64,000 nt of DNA from Oleidesulfovibrio alaskensis DSM 16109 (lineage in GTDB: Bacteria > Desulfobacterota > Desulfovibrionia > Desulfovibrionales > Desulfovibrionaceae). Position 1 is the first letter of the stretch. Every line of letters starts with the position of its first letter. The stretch spans positions 1 through 64,000 of the forward strand of contig NZ_AXWQ01000004.1 in NCBI RefSeq assembly GCF_000482745.1, in the 5' to 3' direction. Of this stretch, positions 24,781-32,773 are shown in pieces. Made by a program: the position numbers and the translations under genes. The notes under the pieces are model-generated. The model made no database searches. It was not told the DNA's origin and saw only the letters and a program-made list of their open reading frames with translations.

Positions 24781-25591
24781 GCTGCTTACCCTGACCATTA
24801 TCGTGCTCTACTTTCTGGGCACCTGTGTCGAGCTGTTCGGGCTGGTTACACGCCGCCAGCGAGTGACAAAGGCGGCATCGTGGCTTACCGTTGCCGGTTT
24901 CGGCGTGCATACCCTGCTGCTGGTCTTCAACATTCTCGACTCTTCATGGGCCGAAATGACCAAAGGGTATTACATGCAGATGCTCTCATGGAGCATGCTG
25001 CTCATCTATTTCATCATATGGTGGAGAATGCGTCTGGCCTTTCTGGCCATCACGGCCGCACCGCTGGCTCTGTTGCTGTTCATTTCCTCGTTGCGCATCA
25101 CGGTGGTCCAGTCGGCTTTTCCGGCTTCCATGTCCGGCCTGTTTTTCAGTCTGCACATCGGGTCGCTTTTTCTCAGCCTCGGCTTGATGACCATGGCCTT
25201 CGGGGCGGGGCTCATATTCCTTTACCTTGACAAAAAAATTAAAAACAAGGACAGGTTAAGCGGTTTTGCAAAAGACCTTCCTTCGCTCAACGCCTTTGAC
25301 AGAGTAAACCATGTAGCCGTCATGTCCGGCTTTCCGCTGTACACACTGGGCATGGCCAGCGGTTTCATTTGGGGGCACATCCAATGGGGACGTGCCATCA
25401 CATGGGACCCCAAGGAAATGGTTTCTCTTGTGGTCTGGTTTCTGTTCGCCCTGCTTTTCCATCATCGGCTGGCACTGGGCTGGAGAGGCCGAAAGGCGGC
25501 AGTATTGGCCGTCTGGCTCTTTGCCCTAACCGTGTTTTCGCTTGTCGGCGTTAACTATTTCATGCCCACACACCACAGCTTTCAGCAGTAA
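24767..25591 (+). CDS. HemX/CcsA-like membrane protein (cytochrome c assembly family)
   Basis: A 274-residue protein with about eight hydrophobic segments. The family signature is the W-rich motif WGRAITWDPKEMVSLVVW near residue 210, followed by FHHRLAL. In c-type cytochrome assembly such proteins (CcsA/CcmC) handle haem; HemX relatives next to hemA influence glutamyl-tRNA reductase level. The position directly before hemA favours the HemX reading. It overlaps the preceding gene by 14 bases. Confidence 0.88.
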   Translation: MSLLKLLTLTIIVLYFLGTCVELFGLVTRRQRVTKAASWLTVAGFGVHTLLLVFNILDSSWAEMTKGYYMQMLSWSMLLIYFIIWWRMRLAFLAITAAPLALLLFISSLRITVVQSAFPASMSGLFFSLHIGSLFLSLGLMTMAFGAGLIFLYLDKKIKNKDRLSGFAKDLPSLNAFDRVNHVAVMSGFPLYTLGMASGFIWGHIQWGRAITWDPKEMVSLVVWFLFALLFHHRLALGWRGRKAAVLAVWLFALTVFSLVGVNYFMPTHHSFQQ

Positions 25592-25594
25592 ATC

Positions 25595-26947
25595 ATGGAT
25601 CAGGAAATATTCATCATCGGTTTGAACCACCGTACCGCCGACGTGGAAGTACGCGAAAAGTTTGCGCTTACAGGCTGTACTTCTCTGGAACCCGCGGTGA
25701 TACCGCTGGGCAACGGCATAAGTGAAGTCATCATTCTTTCCACATGCAACCGTGTGGAAATAATGGTCGCCGGACGCGGCGATGACGTGCCGGACACTGT
25801 GCTTTCACTGTGGGCCAATGCCAGAGGCCAGCATCCGGAAGAACTGCGCCCCTACGTCTACATCCACAGGGGGCTTGCAGCCGTTGAGCACCTGTTCACC
25901 GTGGCTTCAAGCCTCGATTCCATGGTGCTCGGAGAACCGCAGATTCTGGGACAGCTGAAAGATGCCTACCGCGATGCCGTGGCACGCAACACCACACGCG
26001 TCATTCTGAACAGAATGATGCACAAGGCTTTTTCCGTAGCCAAACGTGTGCGCACAGAAACAGCCGTGGCTTCCAGCGCGGTTTCCATCAGCTATGCTGC
26101 CGTGGAACTGGCCAAACGCATATTCGGCGAAATGAACGAATACAAAGCCATGCTCATCGGTGCGGGCGAAATGGCGGAACTGGCCGCAACACACCTGCTG
26201 AACTGTGGTGTGAATAAAATCTATGTAGCCAACAGAACCTTTGAACGCGGGCTTGAGCTGGCAAAACAGTTCGACGGCGAAGCCATTCTTTTTGAAGAGC
26301 TGTTCACCCGTCTGCCCGAAGTTGACATTGTCATCAGTTCCACAGGAGCGCAGCAGGCCGTCATAAGGGCAAAAGACATCCGTGACGTACTCAAACGCCG
26401 TAAAAACAGGCCCATGTTCTTCATTGACATCGCCGTGCCCCGTGACATTGATCCGGATGTGAACAACCTCGATAACGTCTACCTGTACGACATCGACGAC
26501 TTAAAAGAAGTTGTTGAAGAAAACCTGTCGCACCGGCGCGAAGAGGCCGCCAAGGCTAAAGCCATTGTCAGATCCGAAACAGAAGTCTTCGGCCGTTGGC
26601 TGCGCTCGCTGGATCTGCAGCCAACCATTGTGGACATGTATTCCCGGTCCACTGAAATCGCGCAGGAAGAACTGCTGAAGACACTGCGCCGCATAGGGCC
26701 TGTGGATGAAAGCACTCAGAAAGCCCTTGAGGCAATGCTCAACGCCGTTGTGAAAAAAATTCACCACGAACCCATCTGCTTTCTGAAAAGACGATACGAA
26801 GAAGAGGATTCCGGCCAGCGCTACATAGACTTTGCGCGGCGCATGTTTAATCTGGATAACGAGCCTGAACAGCCGGAAGCACATAAAAACCGCAAACGGC
26901 CGCAGCCCGACCTGCCTGCGGGCTGTCCGGGGAAAACCATTCTATGA
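25595..26947 (+). CDS. hemA: Glutamyl-tRNA reductase
   Basis: A 450-residue enzyme reducing glutamyl-tRNA to glutamate-1-semialdehyde, the entry step of tetrapyrrole synthesis by the C5 route. Visible are GLNHRTADVEVREKFAL, the catalytic Cys51 in ILSTCNRVEI, LDSMVLGEPQILGQLKDAY, and the NADPH-binding IGAGEMAELAATHL with FIDIAVPRDIDP. The C-terminal dimerisation helix is present. Start is 4 bases after the HemX-like stop. Overlap with the next gene (ATGA) suggests coupling. Confidence 0.97.
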   Translation: MDQEIFIIGLNHRTADVEVREKFALTGCTSLEPAVIPLGNGISEVIILSTCNRVEIMVAGRGDDVPDTVLSLWANARGQHPEELRPYVYIHRGLAAVEHLFTVASSLDSMVLGEPQILGQLKDAYRDAVARNTTRVILNRMMHKAFSVAKRVRTETAVASSAVSISYAAVELAKRIFGEMNEYKAMLIGAGEMAELAATHLLNCGVNKIYVANRTFERGLELAKQFDGEAILFEELFTRLPEVDIVISSTGAQQAVIRAKDIRDVLKRRKNRPMFFIDIAVPRDIDPDVNNLDNVYLYDIDDLKEVVEENLSHRREEAAKAKAIVRSETEVFGRWLRSLDLQPTIVDMYSRSTEIAQEELLKTLRRIGPVDESTQKALEAMLNAVVKKIHHEPICFLKRRYEEEDSGQRYIDFARRMFNLDNEPEQPEAHKNRKRPQPDLPAGCPGKTIL

Positions 26948-27279
26948 AACTTTACGTCATTGAAGACCTGCAACCGGAAGACATCTCGGTCATAACCGGC
27001 CGCCTGAAAGCCATGGAGCTTGAAGCCGGTCTTGAAGACCTTTACTGGCTTCCGGTTCCGCCGGAGCACCTGACCCCCGTGCAGAAAGAGCATCTGCCCC
27101 GGTGCGGCCCCTATGCCATGGCACTGGAAATTTGCGGCGATGCCCTTAGAATGGAACTGCTGGTCCGTGCACGCAATATGCTGCGCTGCGAATGCATCGC
27201 TTACGCATCTCCGGCTCTGCAATCCCATATGACCGGCTATCTTGACTCTTTGCTGTCAGAAAACGGCATCGCCATCTGA
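26944..27279 (+). CDS. Conserved hypothetical protein coupled to hemA
   Basis: A 111-residue soluble protein whose ATG overlaps the hemA stop as ATGA. It begins MKLYVIEDLQPEDISVITGR and continues with LEAGLEDLYWLPVPPEHLTP, HLPRCGPYAMALEICG, RARNMLRCECIAYASPAL, with three Cys residues in the C-terminal half. The tight coupling suggests a role near tetrapyrrole synthesis or simply co-transcription. I recognise no family; a HemA modulator is only an idea. Confidence 0.65.
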   Translation: MKLYVIEDLQPEDISVITGRLKAMELEAGLEDLYWLPVPPEHLTPVQKEHLPRCGPYAMALEICGDALRMELLVRARNMLRCECIAYASPALQSHMTGYLDSLLSENGIAI

Positions 27280-27336
27280 ACGGGACAGCCCTTTTCCGCC
27301 GTTATACCGCGTTAAAGGGCTGCCGCCCACCCTGCC

Positions 27337-28410
27337 ATGCCGTACCCGCCACTGCCTAACCAGCTTCCTGCAAGGCTGCAGGATATCCCCGCGCCGCAGG
27401 CACGTCTGTGTCTGGATGTCGGGCGTTTTATGACGGAACAGCTTGCCCGTACCGGCTGTATTTCCCGTGAGCAAGCCCTGAGCAGTGCCCCCCTGAACGG
27501 GTATACGATGCTGGCGGCTTGTTCCGGGGGCGCCGACTCCACAGCACTGCTGCTCATCCTGCATTATCTGGCTCCGCGCATGGGACATACCGTAGTTGCC
27601 GTTCACCTTGATCATGCGCTGCGACAGGAAAGCGCAGACGACGCGCGCTTTGTCGGTCAGCTCTGCTCCGCCGCCGGCATCAGGCTTTTTTCAGTCCGTA
27701 CAGACGTTGCGGATTTGGCGGCCGCCGGACGCTGCGGTCTGGAGGAAGCAGGCCGCAAAGCACGTTATGCCTTTTACGCGAGAACAGCCGCCCTTTTTTC
27801 CCGCCCTGTCATATGTACCGGCCACCATGCGGATGATCTTAAGGAAGACGTGCTCATGCGCCTTATCCGCGGTGCAGGCTGGCCGGCACTCGGCGGAATG
27901 CAGGCCGTCATTCCCGAACGGAGCCTGCTGCGCCCCCTGCTTGTGACAGAAAAGAACAAGCTGACAACTTTTCTGGAAGCATGCCGGTGCCCATGGCGCG
28001 AAGATGCTTCAAATTCTGACCCGTCGTTCACCCGCAACCGCATCCGCAACACCATCATTCCCCTGTTGCAGCAAGAAAATCCTTCTTTCGGAACCACAAT
28101 CACAGAACTATGGGAAGCCGCAGCCGCTGACAGAAACTACTGGGCAGACGTGCTGCCCGAACTGGCACCGGACAAAAACGGCCAGATTTTCATTGCCCGC
28201 AGCACACTGCAGGGTCTGCACAAAGCAGGCCGGCTGCGGCTGTACAAAAAAGCTCTGGAAGCTCTGGGCGCCGGACAGCCGCTGCATGCCTCCATCATGG
28301 CGCTGGAACATGCCTGGCACAGAAATCAGGGGGGCAAGTGCATTCAGTTCCCCGGCGGAAAAACAGCCAGGATACGCCATGGCGGCATATGCTTCTGCCT
28401 AACCGCCTGA
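27337..28410 (+). CDS. tilS: tRNA(Ile)-lysidine synthase
   Basis: A 357-residue N-type ATP pyrophosphatase that converts the wobble C34 of tRNA-Ile2 to lysidine so it reads AUA. The P-loop is LAACSGGADSTALLL, with VAVHLDHALR, CTGHHADDLKEDVLMRLIRG and DPSFTRNRIRN as the other family blocks. The C-terminal part is shorter than in E. coli TilS. The ATG at 27337 lacks a strong ribosome site; ATG codons downstream are alternatives. It is followed by adk after 75 bases. Confidence 0.93.
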   Translation: MPYPPLPNQLPARLQDIPAPQARLCLDVGRFMTEQLARTGCISREQALSSAPLNGYTMLAACSGGADSTALLLILHYLAPRMGHTVVAVHLDHALRQESADDARFVGQLCSAAGIRLFSVRTDVADLAAAGRCGLEEAGRKARYAFYARTAALFSRPVICTGHHADDLKEDVLMRLIRGAGWPALGGMQAVIPERSLLRPLLVTEKNKLTTFLEACRCPWREDASNSDPSFTRNRIRNTIIPLLQQENPSFGTTITELWEAAAADRNYWADVLPELAPDKNGQIFIARSTLQGLHKAGRLRLYKKALEALGAGQPLHASIMALEHAWHRNQGGKCIQFPGGKTARIRHGGICFCLTA

Positions 28411-28485
28411 TTCTTTTTTATCCGATTGACAGGGTGCGATTCTTCGCAGTATGACTTCGTGAAATAAATGACAAGGAGGAATGAC

Positions 28486-29157
28486 GTGAATATACTCATC
28501 TTCGGCCCCAACGGTAGCGGTAAGGGAACACAGGGTTCTCTGGTTAAGCAGAAATACAATCTGGCCCACATCGAATCCGGTGCCATCTTCCGCGAACACA
28601 TCGGCGGTGGTACGGAGCTTGGTAAAAAAGCCAAGGAATACATCGATCGCGGCGATCTGGTCCCCGACGAAATCACCATTCCCATGGTTCTTGAAACGCT
28701 CAAGAGCAAGGGTGCCAACGGCTGGCTGCTGGACGGCTTTCCCCGTAACATGGTGCAGGCTGAAAAGCTGTGGGACGCGCTGCAGGCCGAAAACATGAAA
28801 CTTGACTACGTCATCGAAATCCTGCTGCCCCGCGAAGTGGCCAAAAACCGCATCATGGGCCGCCGTCTGTGTGTCAACGACAACAACCACCCCAACAATA
28901 TTTTCATCGACGCCATCAAGCCCGAAGGCGACAAGTGCCGCGTATGTGGCGGCGCGCTGAGCAGCCGTGCTGATGATCAGGACGAAGGTGCCATTAACAA
29001 GCGTCATGACATCTACTACAACACCGAAGACGGCACTCTGGCCGCTGCCTACTTCTACAAAGACCTCGCAGCCAAAGGCGCCACCAAATACATTGAACTG
29101 AACGGCGAAGGCGACATCAACTCCATCAAGGAAACCTTGCTGGCCCAGCTCGCCTAG
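28486..29157 (+). CDS. adk: Adenylate kinase (metal-binding Desulfovibrio type)
   Basis: A 223-residue enzyme (AMP + ATP to 2 ADP). GTG 28486 follows AAGGAGG at a good distance, better than ATG 28468 which lies at the ribosome site. The G-loop GPNGSGKG is at residues 7-14 and DGFPRN and GRRLC follow. Cys129, His135, Cys151 and Cys154 sit in the LID. D. gigas adenylate kinase is known to bind Zn, Co or Fe through a Cys/His site of this kind, so a metal-bound LID is expected here. A strong terminator follows. Confidence 0.95.
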   Translation: MNILIFGPNGSGKGTQGSLVKQKYNLAHIESGAIFREHIGGGTELGKKAKEYIDRGDLVPDEITIPMVLETLKSKGANGWLLDGFPRNMVQAEKLWDALQAENMKLDYVIEILLPREVAKNRIMGRRLCVNDNNHPNNIFIDAIKPEGDKCRVCGGALSSRADDQDEGAINKRHDIYYNTEDGTLAAAYFYKDLAAKGATKYIELNGEGDINSIKETLLAQLA

Positions 29158-29178
29158 TCTGATCTCTTCCGCCACAAA

Positions 29179-29210
29179 AAGGCCCCCGCTGAAAGCGGGG
29201 GCCTTTTCTT
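29179..29210. terminator. Terminator between adk and trkH
   Basis: AAGGCCCCCGCT pairs with AGCGGGGGCCTT around GAA, flanked by A and T tracts; works for the plus strand and probably both. Confidence 0.9.
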
Positions 29211-29293
29211 ATGCATAACGCACCGACAGCAAGCAGGCGGTACATGTTCTGCGCGCGTGTACCTTCCGCACCACTGCCAGCGCCAACGGCCGG

Positions 29294-30739
29294 TTACTTG
29301 CGCCAGAACTCAGGCACAAAAAGGATGAAAACAGTATAGATTTCCAGTCTGCCCAGCAGCATGCACAGTGTCAGCACCCACTTGGCAGCCTGAGGCAGGT
29401 GGGCAAAATTCTCGGCGGGACCTACGGACCCCAGTCCCGGGCCGATATTGCCTATGCAGGCCGCCGTGGCGGAAAAGGCCGTCAGCACATCAACCCCCAT
29501 AGCTGCTATGAGCGTGGATGACAGTACAAACAACCCGATATACAGAACAAAAAATCCCAGCACACCGGAAAGTACCTCTGCCCGCACAATGCGGTTGCCC
29601 AGCTTGACATAAGATACCGAGTGCGGATGGATCAGTCTGAAAATTTCATGATATGCCTGCTTGAGCAACAACAGCACTCTCATACATTTAATGCCGCCGC
29701 CGGTGGACCCTGCACACCCGCCAAGAAACGTCAGAAACAGCAATACTGCCATGGTTACGGGCGCCCACTGTTCATAATCCGCCGTGGCAAACCCGGTTGT
29801 TGTACAGATGGAAACAACCTGAAAAGCCGCATGACGCAATGCTTCAAGAAAACTGTCGTACTCTGTGCCATATACGGCCAGTGCAACCACAGCCGTACTG
29901 ACAAGCACCACGACCGTATAAAAACGAAATTCCGCATCCTTGAGAAAAGCCCCGGGCTCTCCCAGCAGCAGACGGAAATGCAGAGAAAAATTAACACCCG
30001 CAATGAACATGAATATAATGATGACGGTCTGCAGGTATCCGCTGTCGTAGTGCCCCACAGAAGCATTCTTGGTTGAAAAACCGCCCGTGGCCATGGTGCC
30101 GAATGTATGGCAGATGGAGTCGAACACATCCATTCCCCCGAAATACAGCAACACAGCCTGCAGCACGGAAAAAAGCAGATAGACCTTCCACAGAGCCATG
30201 GCTGTATCTTTGATGCGGGGCTTGAGCTTGTCAGGCACAGGGCCGGGCACTTCGGCTTTGTACAGCTGCATGCCCCCCACGCCGAGAAAAGGCAGAATGG
30301 CAAGTGAAAGCACAATAATACCCATGCCCCCAAGCCAATGGGTGAGGCTACGCCACATAAGCAGACCGCGGGGGACTATTTCGATATCAGTCAGCACCGT
30401 GGAGCCGGTGGTGGTAAAGCCAGAAACGGATTCGAAAAGCGCGTCGGTAAATCCCAGCATGCCGCCGAACCAGAAAGGAAGCGCTCCGGCAATACCCGCC
30501 CCTATCCACCCCAGAGCCACAATAGCCATGCCTTCTCTGTGGTTCAGCAGGGTTTTGGTCCGCTCACGGAAAACGGCAATCAGGCAGCCGCCCGCAATCA
30601 CTGTTATCCCCATGGAGTACAAAAGCGGCAATATACTTTCATCCTGATAGTATACGCCGAACATCAGCGGAAAAATCATGGTAAGTCCAACGGAGCAAAG
30701 CAACGCCCCGATGACATACAATGTATAGCCGATACGCAT
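29294..30739 (-). CDS. trkH: Trk potassium uptake membrane protein
   Basis: A 481-residue membrane protein. ATG 30739 gives the family start MRIGYTLYVIG. Multiple hydrophobic helices and the pore loops can be seen: SVSGFTTTGSTVL, TFGTMATGGFST, TTTGFATADY and a C-terminal AACIGNIGPGLG, which form the four selectivity-filter repeats of TrkH/KtrB. It conducts potassium with the TrkA gate. trkA is upstream in the same operon, 10 bases away. Confidence 0.95.
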   Translation of the reverse strand: MRIGYTLYVIGALLCSVGLTMIFPLMFGVYYQDESILPLLYSMGITVIAGGCLIAVFRERTKTLLNHREGMAIVALGWIGAGIAGALPFWFGGMLGFTDALFESVSGFTTTGSTVLTDIEIVPRGLLMWRSLTHWLGGMGIIVLSLAILPFLGVGGMQLYKAEVPGPVPDKLKPRIKDTAMALWKVYLLFSVLQAVLLYFGGMDVFDSICHTFGTMATGGFSTKNASVGHYDSGYLQTVIIIFMFIAGVNFSLHFRLLLGEPGAFLKDAEFRFYTVVVLVSTAVVALAVYGTEYDSFLEALRHAAFQVVSICTTTGFATADYEQWAPVTMAVLLFLTFLGGCAGSTGGGIKCMRVLLLLKQAYHEIFRLIHPHSVSYVKLGNRIVRAEVLSGVLGFFVLYIGLFVLSSTLIAAMGVDVLTAFSATAACIGNIGPGLGSVGPAENFAHLPQAAKWVLTLCMLLGRLEIYTVFILFVPEFWRK

Positions 30740-30749
30740 TACAAGCCGC

Positions 30750-32147
30750 CTAGTACGCCTTGAGCTTGACCATAAGAGCCTGCTCAACATCGGAAACCGC
30801 CTGACGTGTGGAAAGAATCAGGATGCGGTCCTGCGGCTCGATAACAGTGTCGCCGCTGGGGATGACGACCTCGGTGCCGCGCACCAGAGCCAGCACCAGC
30901 GCTCCCTTGGGAAAGCTCAGCTTATGGATGGGTCTGCCCACAATATCTGACTGCGCTTCCGCCAGCGCCTCCATCACTTCAGCCTCTTCCCCGCGGATGG
31001 CTACTGAAGAAAGCACCTTTCCTTTGCGGATATAATGCAGAATGCTGTTCACGGCTGACAGACGCGGGCTGACCGAATGCTCGATGCCGATGGCGCGGAC
31101 AAGCGGCTGGTAAGCCACCTTGTTGATGCGCGCAACGGTTTTGCGCACGCCCATATTCTTTGCCAGCAGTGAGCAGAGAATATTGGTCTCTTCATCAGAA
31201 GTCAGACACACAACGGCATCCATGGTTCCGGCGTTTTCTTCACGCAGCAGATCCTGATCGGTGCCGTCACCGTGCAGAACAATGGTCGAGTTCAGCTTTT
31301 CTGCCAGCACAGCACAGCGTTCCTCATCGCGGTCGACAAGTTTGGTATGATAACCTTTACGCTCGAAAAGCGTGGCAAGACGCATACCTATGTTTCCACC
31401 ACCCACAATAAGAGCACTCCGGATAGGGTCTTCCAGAGCGGCAACCACATTGCGGACCGATTCCAGGCTGGATTCGGTGCAGACAAAGTAGACCACGTCG
31501 TCTGCTCTGATTTCATCCATACCGGTAGGAATTATCAGCTCATCATTGCGCACTATGGCCGCAATGATCACATCGCCGTCGGAAATCACCGTCCGGAAAT
31601 TCATCAGCCGCACACCGACAAGAGGTCCGGAACATATACGCATGCCCACCATGCGGATGCGTCCGTCGGCAAACTCGCTGTAATCAACGGCTCCCGGCAA
31701 CGAAAGCAGCCGGTCGATGTTTTTTACCACTTCCACTTCAGGATTGATGATCATGCTTATATTAAGAATATCCTGAGCCAGAGCATCGCGGTACAGCGTA
31801 TATTCTTCATTGCGTATGCGGGCCAGCTTGGTAGAAGCAGGCGAAATAATATTGGCGAACAGACATGCTATGATATTGATCTCGTCACTGTCTGTCACCG
31901 CCAGAATAATATCGGCATCTTCTGCACCGGCGTCGTGCAGCACCACGGGGCTGGACCCCGACCCCCTGATGGTCTGTACATCAAGCGCCTCGGCCACCCT
32001 GCGCAGGGCTTCGGGCTGCTGGTCCACCACCACAACCTGTTTATTCTCACGGGTCAGCCTGTGGGCTATGTGGTAGCCCACCTCACCCGCGCCGATAATA
32101 ATAACCTTGAGCTGTTCAGCTTTCGGTTCTTTACGAAACAAACGCAT
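30750..32147 (-). CDS. trkA: Trk potassium uptake regulatory protein TrkA
   Basis: A 465-residue cytoplasmic protein with two tandem units, each an NAD-binding RCK_N domain (VIIIGAGEVGYHIAHRL and ALIVGGGNIGMRLATLF) and an RCK_C domain. This duplicated layout is that of E. coli TrkA. It gates TrkH according to nucleotide binding. ATG 32147 is preceded in frame by an alternative at 32165, which lacks support. Confidence 0.95.
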   Translation of the reverse strand: MRLFRKEPKAEQLKVIIIGAGEVGYHIAHRLTRENKQVVVVDQQPEALRRVAEALDVQTIRGSGSSPVVLHDAGAEDADIILAVTDSDEINIIACLFANIISPASTKLARIRNEEYTLYRDALAQDILNISMIINPEVEVVKNIDRLLSLPGAVDYSEFADGRIRMVGMRICSGPLVGVRLMNFRTVISDGDVIIAAIVRNDELIIPTGMDEIRADDVVYFVCTESSLESVRNVVAALEDPIRSALIVGGGNIGMRLATLFERKGYHTKLVDRDEERCAVLAEKLNSTIVLHGDGTDQDLLREENAGTMDAVVCLTSDEETNILCSLLAKNMGVRKTVARINKVAYQPLVRAIGIEHSVSPRLSAVNSILHYIRKGKVLSSVAIRGEEAEVMEALAEAQSDIVGRPIHKLSFPKGALVLALVRGTEVVIPSGDTVIEPQDRILILSTRQAVSDVEQALMVKLKAY

Positions 32148-32297
32148 TGTGCAATCCGTTCTCAAAAGATGAAACCAGAGGGACGCATCTGCCGGTCAAC
32201 CATGGTCACTAGCAAAAGGACGGGGCCTGTTCAACCGCTATAACATGCCGTCAGCATTTACCAACATGCACAGTGGTGCGCGGGGCGCCCGGCAGAA

Positions 32298-32327
32298 CAA
32301 AAAAGCCCGCCACCGAAGTGACGGGCA
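32298..32327 (-). terminator. Terminator of rpsT
   Basis: On the minus strand GCCCGTCAC and GTGGCGGGC-type arms pair around TTCG and are followed by TTTTTTG, about 30 bases after the rpsT stop. Confidence 0.8.
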
Positions 32328-32353
32328 ATACTAACTAGAGCAACAATACGATA

Positions 32354-32617
32354 TTACTCGATTCCGTCCACAGCCTTGCTGAGACGGGAAATCTTACGGG
32401 CGGCGTTCTTCCAGTGAATAACGCCCTTGCTGGAAGCCTTATCCAGCACGGACATAGCGTCGGTCAGTTTTGCCTGAGCCTGCTCTTTATCCTTTTCCGT
32501 AACAGCTGTGCGAACGGCTTTGATAGCGTTCTTGATACGGGTTTTGACAGCGCGGTTACGTGCGGCTCTTTTGACACTCTGCTTATGCCGCTTAATGGCA
32601 GACTTATGGTTAGCCAA
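32354..32617 (-). CDS. rpsT: 30S ribosomal protein S20
   Basis: An 87-residue basic all-helical protein starting [22 protein letters not shown] with the S20 block [13 protein letters not shown] and [19 protein letters not shown]. It binds 16S rRNA early in 30S assembly. GGAGGGA precedes the ATG. Single gene with its own promoter and terminator. Confidence 0.98.
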   Translation of the reverse strand: MANHKSAIKRHKQSVKRAARNRAVKTRIKNAIKAVRTAVTEKDKEQAQAKLTDAMSVLDKASSKGVIHWKNAARKISRLSKAVDGIE

Positions 32618-32653
32618 GGGACTCCCTCCAAAAAAAAGGCTTCTATGTGAAAA

Positions 32654-32659
32654 ATTATA
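32654..32659 (-). promoter_or_regulatory. -10 element of the rpsT promoter
   Basis: A perfect TATAAT on the minus strand lies 37 bases before the rpsT start codon. No clear -35 hexamer was found at 16-18 bases, so the promoter call rests on the -10 and position. Confidence 0.4.
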
Positions 32660-32773
32660 TTTGACCTACTGGAACACTGGGGAACGAGTCATTTACAGTC
32701 AAGGCCGGACTCTTGTCAACCCTGACAGACTATTTTTTCCCGGCTGTTCCGGCAATTTTTTGCCTTGCCACCG

